Assembly: GCA_965249175.1 (NCBI GenBank)
Contig: OZ252227.1
Location: forward strand, 4,340,001 to 4,404,000
Source: CAZYFH01 sp965249175
GTDB lineage: Bacteria > Acidobacteriota > Vicinamibacteria > Vicinamibacterales > UBA8438
Direction: 5' to 3'
Length of the DNA: 64,000 bases
In this document: piece by piece, positions 53,867 to 62,026 of the stretch
Numbering within the stretch: position 1 is the first letter of the stretch
How the letters are laid out: each line of letters begins with the position of its first letter
Position numbers and translations under genes: made by a program
Notes under the pieces: model-generated
The model's input: only the letters and a program-made list of their open reading frames with translations
What the model was told of the DNA's origin: nothing
The model's database searches: none

Positions 53867-54445
53867 GTGGACGTGCACCTGCTGCCTCGCCGTGATGGGG
53901 AGTACTTCATGTACTCAGGCGAGATCCAGCCTGAATCCACAGATCCGCCGGCGGCGACAGATGCCGCATTGCGCAGGGCGCTCTCGCATGCGCGACGCGC
54001 CTATGAGTGGTTGAGCCGGCGCCGGCGGCGGCGGGAGCTTCTGTTGCAGTCGCTGGGCGCGATCGAACGGGTGCGCATTCACTACCCCTCAGCGCTGGCG
54101 GAGGCGCAGGCCAGGTCGGTCTATGAGGGGCTGATTCAGGCGGCGATCGAGAAGCACCGGAAGTGGATGATCGCCAACGCCGCGGGGGTACCGGTCAGTG
54201 TGCCGCTCAGCCTGATCCCTGGGCCCAATCTGCTCCTGGGCTATCTGGCGTGGCGGAGCGTGATCCACTACCAATCACAGAAAGCTGGGCAACGTGCGAC
54301 GGAGTTGCCGGTCGACTTCGTGCCGGAAACGGTGTTATCCGAACTCGCCGACCTCGTGCGACGACGGACACTGTTTCGCAGGAAGCGACGGATTCGTAAA
54401 TTGGGTAAAGAGCTAGGTTTCGTCAACCTGGACGAGGCGTACTAG
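53867..54445 (+). CDS. hypothetical protein, possible K+/H+ exchanger-related fold
   Basis: A 192-aa product from GTG 53867 with AAGGAAGAG upstream. It is helical with a very basic stretch (RRRRRRELLLQSLGAIERVR). A central hydrophobic pair (GVPVSVPLSLIPGPNLLLG, YLAWRSVIHYQSQKAG) recalls mitochondrial K+/H+ exchange-related proteins (PF10173). Intact and probably expressed; assignment tentative. Confidence 0.5.
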   Translation: MDVHLLPRRDGEYFMYSGEIQPESTDPPAATDAALRRALSHARRAYEWLSRRRRRRELLLQSLGAIERVRIHYPSALAEAQARSVYEGLIQAAIEKHRKWMIANAAGVPVSVPLSLIPGPNLLLGYLAWRSVIHYQSQKAGQRATELPVDFVPETVLSELADLVRRRTLFRRKRRIRKLGKELGFVNLDEAY

Positions 54446-54469
54446 CCCAGGCCGCGAGCAGTCGAGAGC

Positions 54470-54673
54470 ATGGGCTGGCAGAACGCGTACGTTCGCGAAG
54501 TCGACTGGTCGTTCATCGAGCGCGGCACACTCGTCACGGTCCAGACAAGCCCGTGGCACCTCATCCCGCACTCGGTGACGGTGACCTCGTGGGTCGCCGA
54601 TGGCGACCTCAGCGTGCCCTTGGGCGATGACATTCCAGATGGGGACGAGGCATACCGGGTTGACCCGAGGTAG
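54470..54673 (+). CDS. short hypothetical protein, probably truncated
   Basis: 67 aa, MGWQNAYVREVDWSFIERGT followed by LVTVQTSPWHLIPHSVTVTS, a compact beta-rich start that looks like the N-terminus of a longer domain. It ends YRVDPR. No family recognised and no clear ribosome site. Confidence 0.4.
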   Translation: MGWQNAYVREVDWSFIERGTLVTVQTSPWHLIPHSVTVTSWVADGDLSVPLGDDIPDGDEAYRVDPR

Positions 54674-54769
54674 ATGGGCGCTCGGCGTTCATCCCACCGA
54701 TCTTGGCACCATCCCTGATCCAGGCGGTTCCTACGAAACTGACGGTCGAGTTCCCTCGGCGTGGTGAAC

Positions 54770-54790
54770 GTCCTACACTGGGTGTAGGAC
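54770..54790. promoter_or_regulatory. perfect 9-bp inverted repeat before ATG
   Basis: GTCCTACAC-TGG-GTGTAGGAC ends one base before the ATG at 54792. It is an operator-like palindrome, or an mRNA hairpin that would occlude the ribosome site. Confidence 0.5.
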
Positions 54791-54791
54791 C

Positions 54792-55217
54792 ATGTCCTCG
54801 GACCCGACCGCGCCGAAAGCGAGCAACACGACACACCACGACGGCCATCGCTCGACCAGCCGCGGCCGTTGTCGACACCGCACGCTCGACGGTGTCATGG
54901 CGGCAGTGTCGCGAGCGAACGGCATCGGACTCACCGACGTGGACGTCCTGACGACGCTCTTGGTGCGGACCGACAACTCGCTCTACCAGATCACGATCCT
55001 CAAGCCCTACGCGCGTGAAGTGTTGGTCCAGGGTGGGGCGTTCTTCCCTGCCCGCACGAGAGCCTGTCTCAGCGGGTCGAGTTTCGGGGGCAGTTGCTTG
55101 AAGCTCGGCTGGGTGGGTCTCGGCCTGCACATGGAGTTCCTGGCCGGCGAGCAGTGGGTCATCACGTCGCACGTGCGCTCTATCGCGGTCGAGTCGGCGG
55201 TGGGACGCCCCTGCTAG
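54792..55217 (+). CDS. hypothetical protein
   Basis: Up to 141 aa. The first ~35 residues (His/Arg/Ser-rich) may be non-coding, with a start at 54897 (MAAVSRANGIGLTDVDVL). The conserved-looking core is LTTLLVRTDNSLYQITILKP and LGWVGLGLHMEFLAGEQWVI. A predicted beta-rich single domain of unknown function, preceded by the hairpin at 54770-54790. Confidence 0.5.
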   Translation: MSSDPTAPKASNTTHHDGHRSTSRGRCRHRTLDGVMAAVSRANGIGLTDVDVLTTLLVRTDNSLYQITILKPYAREVLVQGGAFFPARTRACLSGSSFGGSCLKLGWVGLGLHMEFLAGEQWVITSHVRSIAVESAVGRPC

Positions 55218-55280
55218 TGGTTCGCACGAGGAAGCGTACAAACGGCTCGTAGAGCCATTCTGTGCGGCCGGTCGAGACGC

Positions 55281-55335
55281 CCGCTCTGCGGCGCTACAAT
55301 CCTCCTGATCTGGGTCGGTTGATCCAGCACAGCCT
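55281..55335 (+). promoter_or_regulatory. kinase promoter module P1
   Basis: CCGCTCTGCGG, TACAAT at -45 and TGATCTGGGTCGGTTGATCC, then CAGCACAGCCT-ATG. The same order recurs at 56981-57040 before another kinase start. TACAAT is a plausible -10 box. Confidence 0.55.
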
Positions 55336-55413
55336 ATGGCCCTGAACGTCGGTGACCGCCTCGGCCACTTCGACGTAATCGCCCTCATCGGGGAGGGGAA
55401 TGGGCCAGGTCCG
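55336..55413 (+). pseudogene. 5' fragment of a Ser/Thr kinase gene
   Basis: MALNVGDRLGHFDVIALIG, then EGNGPG where EGGMGQVYRA is expected; three bases are lost inside the G-loop. The frame runs directly into the TVP38-like gene without a stop, so a chimeric protein is possible. Confidence 0.75.
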
Positions 55414-55431
55414 GGGGAAGAGCGAGACCGC

Positions 55432-56109
55432 GTGCGCCCAGGAGTCCGTTTTGTCCTTTTCGTGGTCTTGGTGGTCGGTGGCTTTCTGATCCTGCGCGTT
55501 TCGCCTCTTCGCCACTATCTGACCATCGACGAGATGCTGAGATTGCTCGAGGAGTCGCGTGACGTCCCCGGCGCGGCGCCGCTCTTCGTGGGCATGGGCG
55601 TGCTTCTGAGCACGTTCGGAATGCCCGCGACGCCGATCGTTCTGGCTCGCGGCGCCGTCTTCGGGTTCGCTCGCGGCTTCGCCATCAGCTTCGGCAGTTT
55701 GTTTCTGGCTGCCCTCTCGAGCTACGCCCTCGGACGCTTCCTTGCGCGTGACTTCGTCGTGCAGACGCTCGGGTCACGGGTCGAGCCCATTGAGCGCCTC
55801 CTCCAGCACCACGCGTTCTGGGCCGTGGTCCGGCTCAGGGTTCTCCCGGCGCCCTTTGCGCTGATCAACTACGCGGCTTCACTCGCAGGCATGGGCTTCG
55901 GCGCCTACGTCGGGGCCACCATCCTTGGCCTGCTACCTGCGACGCTGGTACTGAGCTACGTTGCTTCGGCCCTGGTCGACGCAGCCGAGAGCCGCCTTGA
56001 CCGCACGTTCCTGACGCTGGTTGCCGCGAGCCTTCTGCTCGTCGCGCTGACGTTCGTGCCGACCGTCGTCAGAGGCTTGCGGAGCCGGGCACGCCGAAGC
56101 TCCGACTGA
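55432..56109 (+). CDS. TVP38/TMEM64 (DedA-like) membrane protein
   Basis: From GTG 55432 (VRPGVRFVLFVVLVVGG) the ~225-aa protein has five to six helices and the SNARE-associated/VTT domain: LLSTFGMPATPIVLARGAVF, GSLFLAALSSYALGRFLARD, VVRLRVLPAPFALINYAASL and YVGATILGLLPATLVLSYVA. These proteins are linked to lipid scrambling and transport. A kinase leader is fused in frame upstream; GTG is preferred as the natural start (GGGGAAGAG lies before it), but translation from 55336 cannot be excluded. Confidence 0.8.
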   Translation: MRPGVRFVLFVVLVVGGFLILRVSPLRHYLTIDEMLRLLEESRDVPGAAPLFVGMGVLLSTFGMPATPIVLARGAVFGFARGFAISFGSLFLAALSSYALGRFLARDFVVQTLGSRVEPIERLLQHHAFWAVVRLRVLPAPFALINYAASLAGMGFGAYVGATILGLLPATLVLSYVASALVDAAESRLDRTFLTLVAASLLLVALTFVPTVVRGLRSRARRSSD

Positions 56110-56113
56110 CCCC

Positions 56114-56197
56114 ATGCCCTTGACGCCCGGTGCTCCCCGAGCACGTCGCCGCCGACCCCGATCTGAAACAGGCCTAGCTTCATCTTCTCGCAGGCTC
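56114..56197 (+). other. possible minimal kinase start remnant
   Basis: ATG 56114 opens MPLTPGAP, the first codons of the MPLTPGDRLG kinase start at 58663, then diverges into Arg-rich sequence in frame with the DUF3047 gene. Confidence 0.35.
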
Positions 56198-56926
56198 ATG
56201 CGCTCCAGCCTAAGGATATTCACCGCTGCGGTCATGGTCGGCCTCGCCACGTTCGCAACGCTGTCGACCGCCACACGTTGGGAACCAGTGACGTTTAGCG
56301 AGATTCGAGAAACCGAGTACACGCTCGATCGCCTGCCGGATGGGGTGGCACTCCGGGCGGAGAGTACGCGGGCAGCATCTGGATTAGTTGTCGAACTTGA
56401 CGCGGACGTCGAACCGGCAGCGATTTCCTGGCGGTGGCGCGTGGAACGGTGCCTCGACAACGCTGCCGAGCATGAGCGGGCAGGCGACGACTTTGCGGCC
56501 AGAGTGTTCGTCTTGTTGGGCCGCGATCGTTCATGGACACCCTGGGGCTGGTTCCGCCGCCAGGTGTTCAAGAGTCCGTTCGGACGCATCAGACCGAAGC
56601 GAGCCCTGAGCTACGTGTGGGCGTCACGCACCGCCAAGGGCGACTCCGCCTTCAGCCCCGTGAGCGATGACATCTATCAGGTCGTCGCACGCAGCGGTTG
56701 CCCAGAGGATCCCGAATGGGTCACGGAGCGTCACGAATTGAGTCGTGATTTCGCGCGAGCTTTTCAGGAGCCGATGCCCGACGTGGTGGGGCTTGCAGTG
56801 ATGACCGACACCGACGACACAGAAGGCCGCGCAACCGCCTGGTATCGCGACGTGGTGCTCCATTTGCAGACGGGGTCGTCGCTCTCCGTTCCGTTTGACG
56901 GCGCCTTCGACGAGCAGGCTCGCTGA
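56198..56926 (+). CDS. secreted DUF3047 protein
   Basis: Start ATG 56198 (MRSSLRIFTAAVMVGLATFA), a signal peptide. The ~242-aa protein shows DUF3047 hallmarks: ISWRWRVERCLDN, RAGDDFAARVFVLLGRDR, RALSYVWASRTAKGD and VGLAVMTDTDDTEGRATAWY. Function unknown; secreted in many proteobacteria and acidobacteria. The gene is intact and follows the TVP38-like gene by ~90 bases, same strand. Confidence 0.8.
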   Translation: MRSSLRIFTAAVMVGLATFATLSTATRWEPVTFSEIRETEYTLDRLPDGVALRAESTRAASGLVVELDADVEPAAISWRWRVERCLDNAAEHERAGDDFAARVFVLLGRDRSWTPWGWFRRQVFKSPFGRIRPKRALSYVWASRTAKGDSAFSPVSDDIYQVVARSGCPEDPEWVTERHELSRDFARAFQEPMPDVVGLAVMTDTDDTEGRATAWYRDVVLHLQTGSSLSVPFDGAFDEQAR

Positions 56927-56980
56927 TTGACGATCCTACGAAACGACTCGCCAGGAGATCGCGGCGGACCTGCGACCGGA

Positions 56981-57040
56981 GCCGCCCGCTCTGCGGGGTT
57001 ACAATCGCCCTGATCTGCGCCGGTTGATCCGGCACAGCCT
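56981..57040 (+). promoter_or_regulatory. kinase promoter module P2
   Basis: GCCGCCCGCTCTGCGGGGT, TACAAT and CGCCCTGATCTGCGCCGG, then TTGATCCGGCACAGCCT-ATG. Near-identical to 55281-55335. Confidence 0.55.
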
Positions 57041-57122
57041 ATGGCCCTGACCGTCGGCTCCCGCCTCGGGCATTACGACGTCACCGCCCTCATCGGCGAG
57101 GGTAGGATGGGGCAGATCTATG
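57041..57122 (+). pseudogene. 5' fragment of a Ser/Thr kinase gene
   Basis: MALTVGSRLGHYDVTALIGE then GRMGQIYDA: an Arg replaces one G-loop Gly. The similarity stops ~40 bases before the start of the 57165 gene. Confidence 0.75.
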
Positions 57123-57164
57123 ACGCGTCGACATCAACGCCCACTGCCGAATGAGAGGCCTCGC

Positions 57165-57779
57165 ATGGCTGCCATCCGAATCATTGCCGCCGTCTGCGTC
57201 GGTCTACTGGCTGGCACGCACGGTGAGCAATCCGCTGACGGCGCCGAACCCGAAGATGCGATCCGCATCGACGCGCCGACAAGCTGGCGCGGCGAACACA
57301 TTGACCTCCCGCCCGGATTCGCCCCTGGGATGACGCTCCAAGGCGTCGAAGAAGCCCGCTTCGCCCCCGGCATGTTCGACGCCGCGGCACGAGATTTCTT
57401 GTCCTACGTGATCGTCTTTCGGCTCGACGGCCAGCCCGAGATGACGGAGAAGACCCTCACGCAAGAGTTGCTCGCTTACTACGCAGGTCTCGCCACGGCG
57501 GTCAGCGGCGGCGCGATCAAGACAGATGACTTTTCGTTCGCAGTCGAACCGGAGACGCCCGCTGAACAAACAGACGCTGCGAACTATGTGGCGTCACTTA
57601 ATTGGGTGGAGCCCTTTACAACCAAGGCACCTCAAACCCTCCGGATCGAAATCCGAGTCTGGGACGGCGCCAGCAATCACACGTGGGCCTTTATGAGCGT
57701 ATCGCCGAACGGGACCGACGACCCGATTTGGACAACGATGCGCGAGATTCGGAACAGCGTCTTTTTTCGCTATCGATGA
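57165..57779 (+). CDS. secreted hypothetical protein inside a split kinase locus
   Basis: ATG 57165 (MAAIRIIAAVCVGLLAG) behind GAGAGG gives a signal peptide and a ~185-aa mature protein with IRIDAPTSWRGEHIDLPPGF, FLSYVIVFRLDGQPEMTEKT and NHTWAFMSVSPNGTDDPIW. The beta-rich fold resembles DcrB-like or LpqN-like lipocalin-type domains but is not certain. It is flanked by a kinase 5' fragment (57041) and a kinase-TPR 3' fragment (57795) in the same orientation, as if it replaced the body of that kinase gene. Confidence 0.65.
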   Translation: MAAIRIIAAVCVGLLAGTHGEQSADGAEPEDAIRIDAPTSWRGEHIDLPPGFAPGMTLQGVEEARFAPGMFDAAARDFLSYVIVFRLDGQPEMTEKTLTQELLAYYAGLATAVSGGAIKTDDFSFAVEPETPAEQTDAANYVASLNWVEPFTTKAPQTLRIEIRVWDGASNHTWAFMSVSPNGTDDPIWTTMREIRNSVFFRYR

Positions 57780-57794
57780 GGGAGGCCCACCTGG

Positions 57795-57980
57795 GTGTCA
57801 CTGGATCACCGCGAGCGGGCACTCCGTGAGCTGGAGCGAGGGGGCGAAGAACGCGATTACTTGATGGGCTTCCTGGCATCGCCGTTCTGCGCTGACCTGC
57901 GGAGCACGCTCGGCTCAGAGTCACGTTTCAAAGACGTCTGCCGCCGCATGAACTTCCCAGAAACGGCGGCCAGCACCTAG
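57795..57980 (+). pseudogene. 3' end of a kinase-TPR gene
   Basis: VSLDHRERALRELERGGEER, DYLMGFLASPFCADLRSTL and RFKDVCRRMNFPETAAST: the RRMNFPE end typical of kinase-TPR proteins here. It begins 15 bases after the stop of the 57165 gene. Confidence 0.75.
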
Positions 57981-58000
57981 TCCTGCGGCGCCTCCGTCCC

Positions 58001-58125
58001 TCCTGTCCGCTCGTTGCACACGCAATCGGCGCCGGGGCCGTGATCCGGCCCCGCCGGTGGCATAATCAGCCTTTCCACCCCCAAGGAGAGGCCAAGCGCG
58101 CGACTGCGTCGGCGTGCGGCTCGGC
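58001..58125 (+). repeat. spacer module R3 (leader ATG lost)
   Basis: TCCTGTCCGCTCGTTGCACA, GTGATCCGGCCCCGCCGGTGG, CATAATCAGCC, then GGAGAGGCC-AAG where other copies have ATG, then CGCGCGACTGCGTCGGCG. The loss of the ATG shifts use to the STAS gene at 58152. Confidence 0.7.
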
Positions 58126-58151
58126 TCGGACCACGTGACCCGGCGACCCAG

Positions 58152-58505
58152 ATGATGCGGATTGAAGAACGAGTCGTCGGCGAGGTGACGGTCCTGGCGC
58201 CGTCCGGCCCGATGACGCGAGACGAGAGTTTCGGCGCGGTGAAACGGCGGGTAGAGGATCTGGTCGCCGCCGGTCAGCGCAAGGTGGTGTTGGACATGGG
58301 CGCGGTGTCGTACATGGACAGCACCAGTCTTGGCGAACTCGTCAGCGGCTTCGTCACCCTGCGGAGGCAGGGCGGCACGCTGCATGTGGCGAACCTGACG
58401 GAGAAGGTCGAGCGACTGATGACGATCGCCCGACTCCCGTCGGTGATCCACGTCTTCGGTTCGGAAGCGGAGGCGGTTCGCAGCCTGGCGGCGGGATCGA
58501 CGTGA
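58152..58505 (+). CDS. STAS-domain anti-sigma-factor antagonist
   Basis: The 117-aa product starts MMRIEERVVGEVTVLAPSGP. The SpoIIAA/RsbV core is clear: KVVLDMGAVSYMDSTSLGEL, where the Ser of DSTSLG is the usual phosphorylation site, and GGTLHVANLTEKVERLM. It probably works by partner switching with a histidine-kinase-like anti-sigma factor encoded elsewhere. It is expressed from module R3. Confidence 0.9.
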   Translation: MMRIEERVVGEVTVLAPSGPMTRDESFGAVKRRVEDLVAAGQRKVVLDMGAVSYMDSTSLGELVSGFVTLRRQGGTLHVANLTEKVERLMTIARLPSVIHVFGSEAEAVRSLAAGST

Positions 58506-58654
58506 GAGTTGGCGTCGGCCACTATATCGAGTACCAGCAGGCACACGACGCAGAAGCCCTCGCGAAGCTGTACACCCAAGACACCACGACGGCGCGTCTA
58601 TGACTTCACCGGTCTACTCATCAAGCTCGGCATCCTGAAGGTCAAGCCGACCTA
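58502..58654 (+). pseudogene. SnoaL-like gene remnant
   Basis: GTG overlapping the STAS stop reads VGHYIEYQQAHDAEALAKLY and breaks. A second frame ends YDFTGLLIKLGILKVKPT, the usual C-terminus of SnoaL/NTF2-like proteins. The middle is deleted. Confidence 0.5.
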
Positions 58655-58662
58655 GACCGCCG

Positions 58663-58889
58663 ATGCCTCTGACACCCGGCGACCGCCTCGGCCGTTACGA
58701 CGTCACCGCCCTCATCGGCGAAGGCGGCATGGGGCAGGTCTATCGCGCCACCGACTCGCAACTGGGGCGCGATGTCGCGCTGAAGGTTCTCCCCGACGCC
58801 GTCGCCGCTGATCCGGATCGGCTCGCCCGGTTCCAGCGGGAAGCGCAGGTGCTGGCGAGCCTCAACCACCCCGGCATCGCCGCCATCAG
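58663..58889 (+). pseudogene. 5' fragment of a Ser/Thr kinase gene
   Basis: About 75 codons are intact: MPLTPGDRLGRYDVTALIG, EGGMGQVYRATDSQLGRDVA and ARFQREAQVLASLNHPGIA. It ends exactly where the minus-strand zinc-ribbon gene (58886-59161) ends, so a gene in opposite orientation replaced the rest. Confidence 0.85.
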
Positions 58890-59161
58890 GGGTAGCGGGT
58901 GCTGCACTTCGGGCAGATGAAGGTGCGGTCGTCGTTGCGGAGCCGGATCCCGTCGATGTGGGTCACCACGAAGTCCTGGATGAAGGCAAAGCGCTCGACG
59001 CCATTGTTCACGTCGATTTGGCGGTCTCGGGCGATCTGCCGGATCTCGCCATCGTACTCATACCGGCCCCAGCAGTTGGGACAGGCACCCTCTGGCGTAT
59101 CGTCGGCCGTCTCCTCGGCAGGACGGGAGAAGAAGGCCGACAACGTGTCGAGCAGGCTCAC
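58886..59161 (-). CDS. zinc-ribbon hypothetical protein
   Basis: The 91-aa product starts at GTG 59161 behind AGGAGG. ACPNCWGRYEYDGEIRQIAR and FICPKCSTRYP supply two CxxC pairs, with FAFIQDFVVTHIDGIRLRND between them. Homologue-like sequences occur as small stand-alone proteins in other phyla; role unknown. It is tail-to-tail with the kinase fragment. Confidence 0.75.
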   Translation of the reverse strand: MSLLDTLSAFFSRPAEETADDTPEGACPNCWGRYEYDGEIRQIARDRQIDVNNGVERFAFIQDFVVTHIDGIRLRNDDRTFICPKCSTRYP

Positions 59162-59276
59162 GGGGACCTCCTCTCCAGGCGCCCAAGTCCTCGTATCTCA
59201 CAGCGTTAATCGGTCCACGACGGTCTGACCGGTCACATTGTAACGGGCGCGCGAACTACAATGCCCCCCGTCGCCG

Positions 59277-59570
59277 ATGTCCCTTGCGCCCGGATTACAG
59301 GTTGGCCCGCATGAGATCCGCTCCCAGCTCGGCCAGGGCGGGATGGGCGTCGTGCATCGCGACATAAAGCCTGCGAACCTGCTCGTCACGAAGAGCGGCA
59401 CCGTGAAGATCCTCGACTCCGGCCTGGCCAAGCTCGCGGGGGCGGAGGCCGTGACGCAGACCGGCACGACGGTCGGCACGGTGGCCTACATGTCCCCGGA
59501 GCAAGCGCGGGGCGAAGAGGTCGATCGACCACCGCACGAAAATCTGGTCGCTGGGGTGGTGTTCTACGAG
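59277..59570 (+). pseudogene. internally deleted Ser/Thr kinase
   Basis: MSLAPGLQVGPHEIRSQLG, GQGGMGVV, then directly HRDIKPANLLVTKSGTVK: the rest of the N-lobe (VAIK lysine, helix C) is gone. DFG is DSG (ILDSGLAKL), while VAYMSPEQARGEEVD follows. It ends at LVAGVVFYER, next to the stop of the ADOP gene. Confidence 0.8.
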
Positions 59571-59587
59571 AGGTGGCCTGTCCGCCG

Positions 59588-62026
59588 CTACTCGCAACGA
59601 AGCGCCGCGACCGGATCGAGGTTCGCCGCGCGCCGCGCGGGCCATACGCACGCAAGCACCGCGGAGGCGACGAGGACCGCCACAATCGAGACGAGCGTCA
59701 GGGGATCCGCCGGGCTCGTCCGCACCAGGAGACTCTCAAGCAGCCGACCGACGCCGAGCGCCCCGGCGAGGCCGATCGGTAGTCCGATCGCAAGTTGCCG
59801 AAAGGCCAGACGCAGCACGAGCCAGAGGACCTGCCCCGACTGTGCGCCGAGTGCCACCCGGAGCCCAATCTCTTGCGTGCGCTGCGTGACCGAGTAGGCC
59901 GTCACGGAGTACAGGCCGATCGCCGAGAGTAGAAGCGCGATGAGCGCGAAGGTCGCGAACATCGAGCCGAAGACCCGAAACGGCCATCGCTGGAGAGCAA
60001 GGGCCTGATCCATCGTCTGAATGTTGAACAACGGGAGGTCCGGTTCAAGCCCTCGCATCGTCTCCCGCACGAGCCCCGTGATGGTCGCGGGGGCTCCGGT
60101 CGTGCGGAGGATCAGCACCGACGCCCGCGGGGATTCCATGCGGTGCGGGAGATAGACGACGGGATCCGGCTCAGGGTCCTGGAGCGACCGCTGTCGAATG
60201 TCCGGGGCGAGTCCGACGATCATGAACCACGTCAGTTCGGGCGCACCCGCCGCAGGGGTCGGGGTGTCGAGGCGGATGCGGTGCCCGAGCGGCTCTTCGT
60301 CCGCGAAATGCATCGCCGCGAATCGGCGGTTGACGATCGCCGACTCCTGGCCGGGGAGGCCGTCGCTGGTCGTGAAGGGGCGCCCACGCAACAGCGACAC
60401 CCCAAGCGTGTCGAAGTAGCCGTCGCTGACGCTCATCGTCGTCACGACCGGGGGCTCGTCCTCAACCGGCGTCGGCCGCCCATCGATCGTGAGTGAACGT
60501 TCCGGACCACCGCCTAGCGGCAGGGTGCTGCTCAACGCTCGCTCTTGAATGTCGCCGAGGCCCTCCAATCGTTCCTCGAACTGCCGGAACAGCTCCGCCC
60601 GTGGACCCGGCTCCGGATATTTCGTCAGGGGAAGATACAGGCGCATGGTGAGCAACCGCGACGTCTCGACACCGAGATCCATCTGGTAAAGGGTCAGAAA
60701 GCTCCGCGTCATGAACCCCGCGCCAGCGAGCAGTACGATGGTCAGCGCGATCTCGGTCACGACGAGCGCGCGCGTCCACCGGCGCACGCGAAGCCCTCCG
60801 GTACCGCCACGGCCGCCTTCCTTCAGCACGCCGTTCACATCCGTCTTCGATACGTGCAGCGCGGGCGCGAGACCGAAGATGATCCCGGTGGCCAAGCACA
60901 CCACCGCCATGAAGGCGAAGATGGTCCCGTCCATCGTGAACTCCATCCAGTACGGCTTGCCCACGTTCTGCGTCGCGGCGTCGAACCACCGCACGCCGGC
61001 GGCGGCCAGGCCGAAGCCGGCGATGCCGGCGAGAAGCGCGAGCAAGACGCTCTCCACGAGCAGCTGCCGGACGACGCGCCAACGGCTGGCGCCGAGCGCG
61101 ACTCGGACGGCGATCTCGCGCGTGCGATGCGCCGACCGCGCGAGCAAGAGGTTGGCGACGTTCGCGCACGCGATCAACAACACGAACGCCACCGCCCCCT
61201 GGAGCGAAAAGAAGACGAGACGGAGGTCCCCGCCGGCACTCCGTTCGCTGTAGAGCGCGAGGTTCGGTGCGATGTCCGTGTTCGTGGCTGGATAGGCTTC
61301 GCTGAGCCGGATGCCGATGCTCGTGAGCTCGACTTGAGCCTGCTCGACCGATATCCCGTCGGCAAGACGTCCAAGCACCTGGAGATTTCGCGCGTCTCGC
61401 AAACCCGTGAGCGTCGCTGCTGGGAGTTGGGCGCGCGGTACCCAGATATCAACGTTGTTCGGAAACCGCATGCCGGGGGGCATCACGCCGATGATGGTGA
61501 CGGGTGTGCTGTTCGCACGGACGGTACGCCCGAGGACCGCCGGGTCGCTGTCGTACCGGTTTTGCCAGGCGGCATGTCCGAGCATCGCGACAGGCTCGGC
61601 GCCGGGTTGGTCGTCGGCGTCCGCGAAATCCCGACCGATGGTGGGCGGCTGGCCGATTAGCGCGAAAAAGTTGCCGGTGACGTAGGCGCCGGGGAAACGC
61701 TCGGGTGCGCGTCCCTCGTCACTGACGTTGATCGTGGTCGTCAGGTAGGCACCCAGCGCCGAGAGCGTGTTCGACTCGGTGCGCCAGTCCTCGAAGTCCA
61801 GTTCCGAGACGCCACGCTGCCGGTTGCGAGCATCCTCGGTCCAGAGCGACATGATGCGGTCGGGCTCGGAGAAAGGCAGGCCGCGTACGAGGACTGCGTG
61901 CACAAAGGTAAACACAGCCGCGTTGGCGCCGATCCCAAGGGCCAGCGCCGCCACCGCCGCCACCGTGAACCAGCGATCTTTGACGAGAAGCCGCGCGCCG
62001 AACTGCACGTCCTGCCAAAGGTTCAC
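59588..62026 (-). CDS. ADOP-type ABC permease (FtsX/MacB)
   Basis: The 812-aa product is counted from GTG 62026 (VNLWQDVQFGARLLVKDRWF). It has the acidobacterial duplicated orphan permease layout. Helix 1 and NAAVFTFVHAVLVRGLPF are followed by a MacB_PCD periplasmic domain (VTIIGVMPPGMRFPNNVDIW) and a first FtsX domain (LLIACANVANLLLARSAHRT). A second periplasmic domain (VNRRFAAMHFADEEPLGHRI) precedes a second FtsX domain (YSVTQRTQEIGLRVALGAQS). The C-terminus is RRAANLDPVAALRCE. It lacks its own ATPase, as usual. It is flanked by kinase 5' (59277) and 3' (62545) fragments in the opposite orientation. Confidence 0.9.
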   Translation of the reverse strand: MNLWQDVQFGARLLVKDRWFTVAAVAALALGIGANAAVFTFVHAVLVRGLPFSEPDRIMSLWTEDARNRQRGVSELDFEDWRTESNTLSALGAYLTTTINVSDEGRAPERFPGAYVTGNFFALIGQPPTIGRDFADADDQPGAEPVAMLGHAAWQNRYDSDPAVLGRTVRANSTPVTIIGVMPPGMRFPNNVDIWVPRAQLPAATLTGLRDARNLQVLGRLADGISVEQAQVELTSIGIRLSEAYPATNTDIAPNLALYSERSAGGDLRLVFFSLQGAVAFVLLIACANVANLLLARSAHRTREIAVRVALGASRWRVVRQLLVESVLLALLAGIAGFGLAAAGVRWFDAATQNVGKPYWMEFTMDGTIFAFMAVVCLATGIIFGLAPALHVSKTDVNGVLKEGGRGGTGGLRVRRWTRALVVTEIALTIVLLAGAGFMTRSFLTLYQMDLGVETSRLLTMRLYLPLTKYPEPGPRAELFRQFEERLEGLGDIQERALSSTLPLGGGPERSLTIDGRPTPVEDEPPVVTTMSVSDGYFDTLGVSLLRGRPFTTSDGLPGQESAIVNRRFAAMHFADEEPLGHRIRLDTPTPAAGAPELTWFMIVGLAPDIRQRSLQDPEPDPVVYLPHRMESPRASVLILRTTGAPATITGLVRETMRGLEPDLPLFNIQTMDQALALQRWPFRVFGSMFATFALIALLLSAIGLYSVTAYSVTQRTQEIGLRVALGAQSGQVLWLVLRLAFRQLAIGLPIGLAGALGVGRLLESLLVRTSPADPLTLVSIVAVLVASAVLACVWPARRAANLDPVAALRCE

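Noticed and set aside
59240..59260. ATTGTA...TACAAT inverted repeat as operator
   Set aside because: TACAAT is better explained as the recurring promoter-like box before kinase starts; the left half is not conserved in the other copies.
60545..61660. 371-aa open frame on the plus strand
   Set aside because: Antisense to the ADOP permease; composition is charged and non-protein-like.
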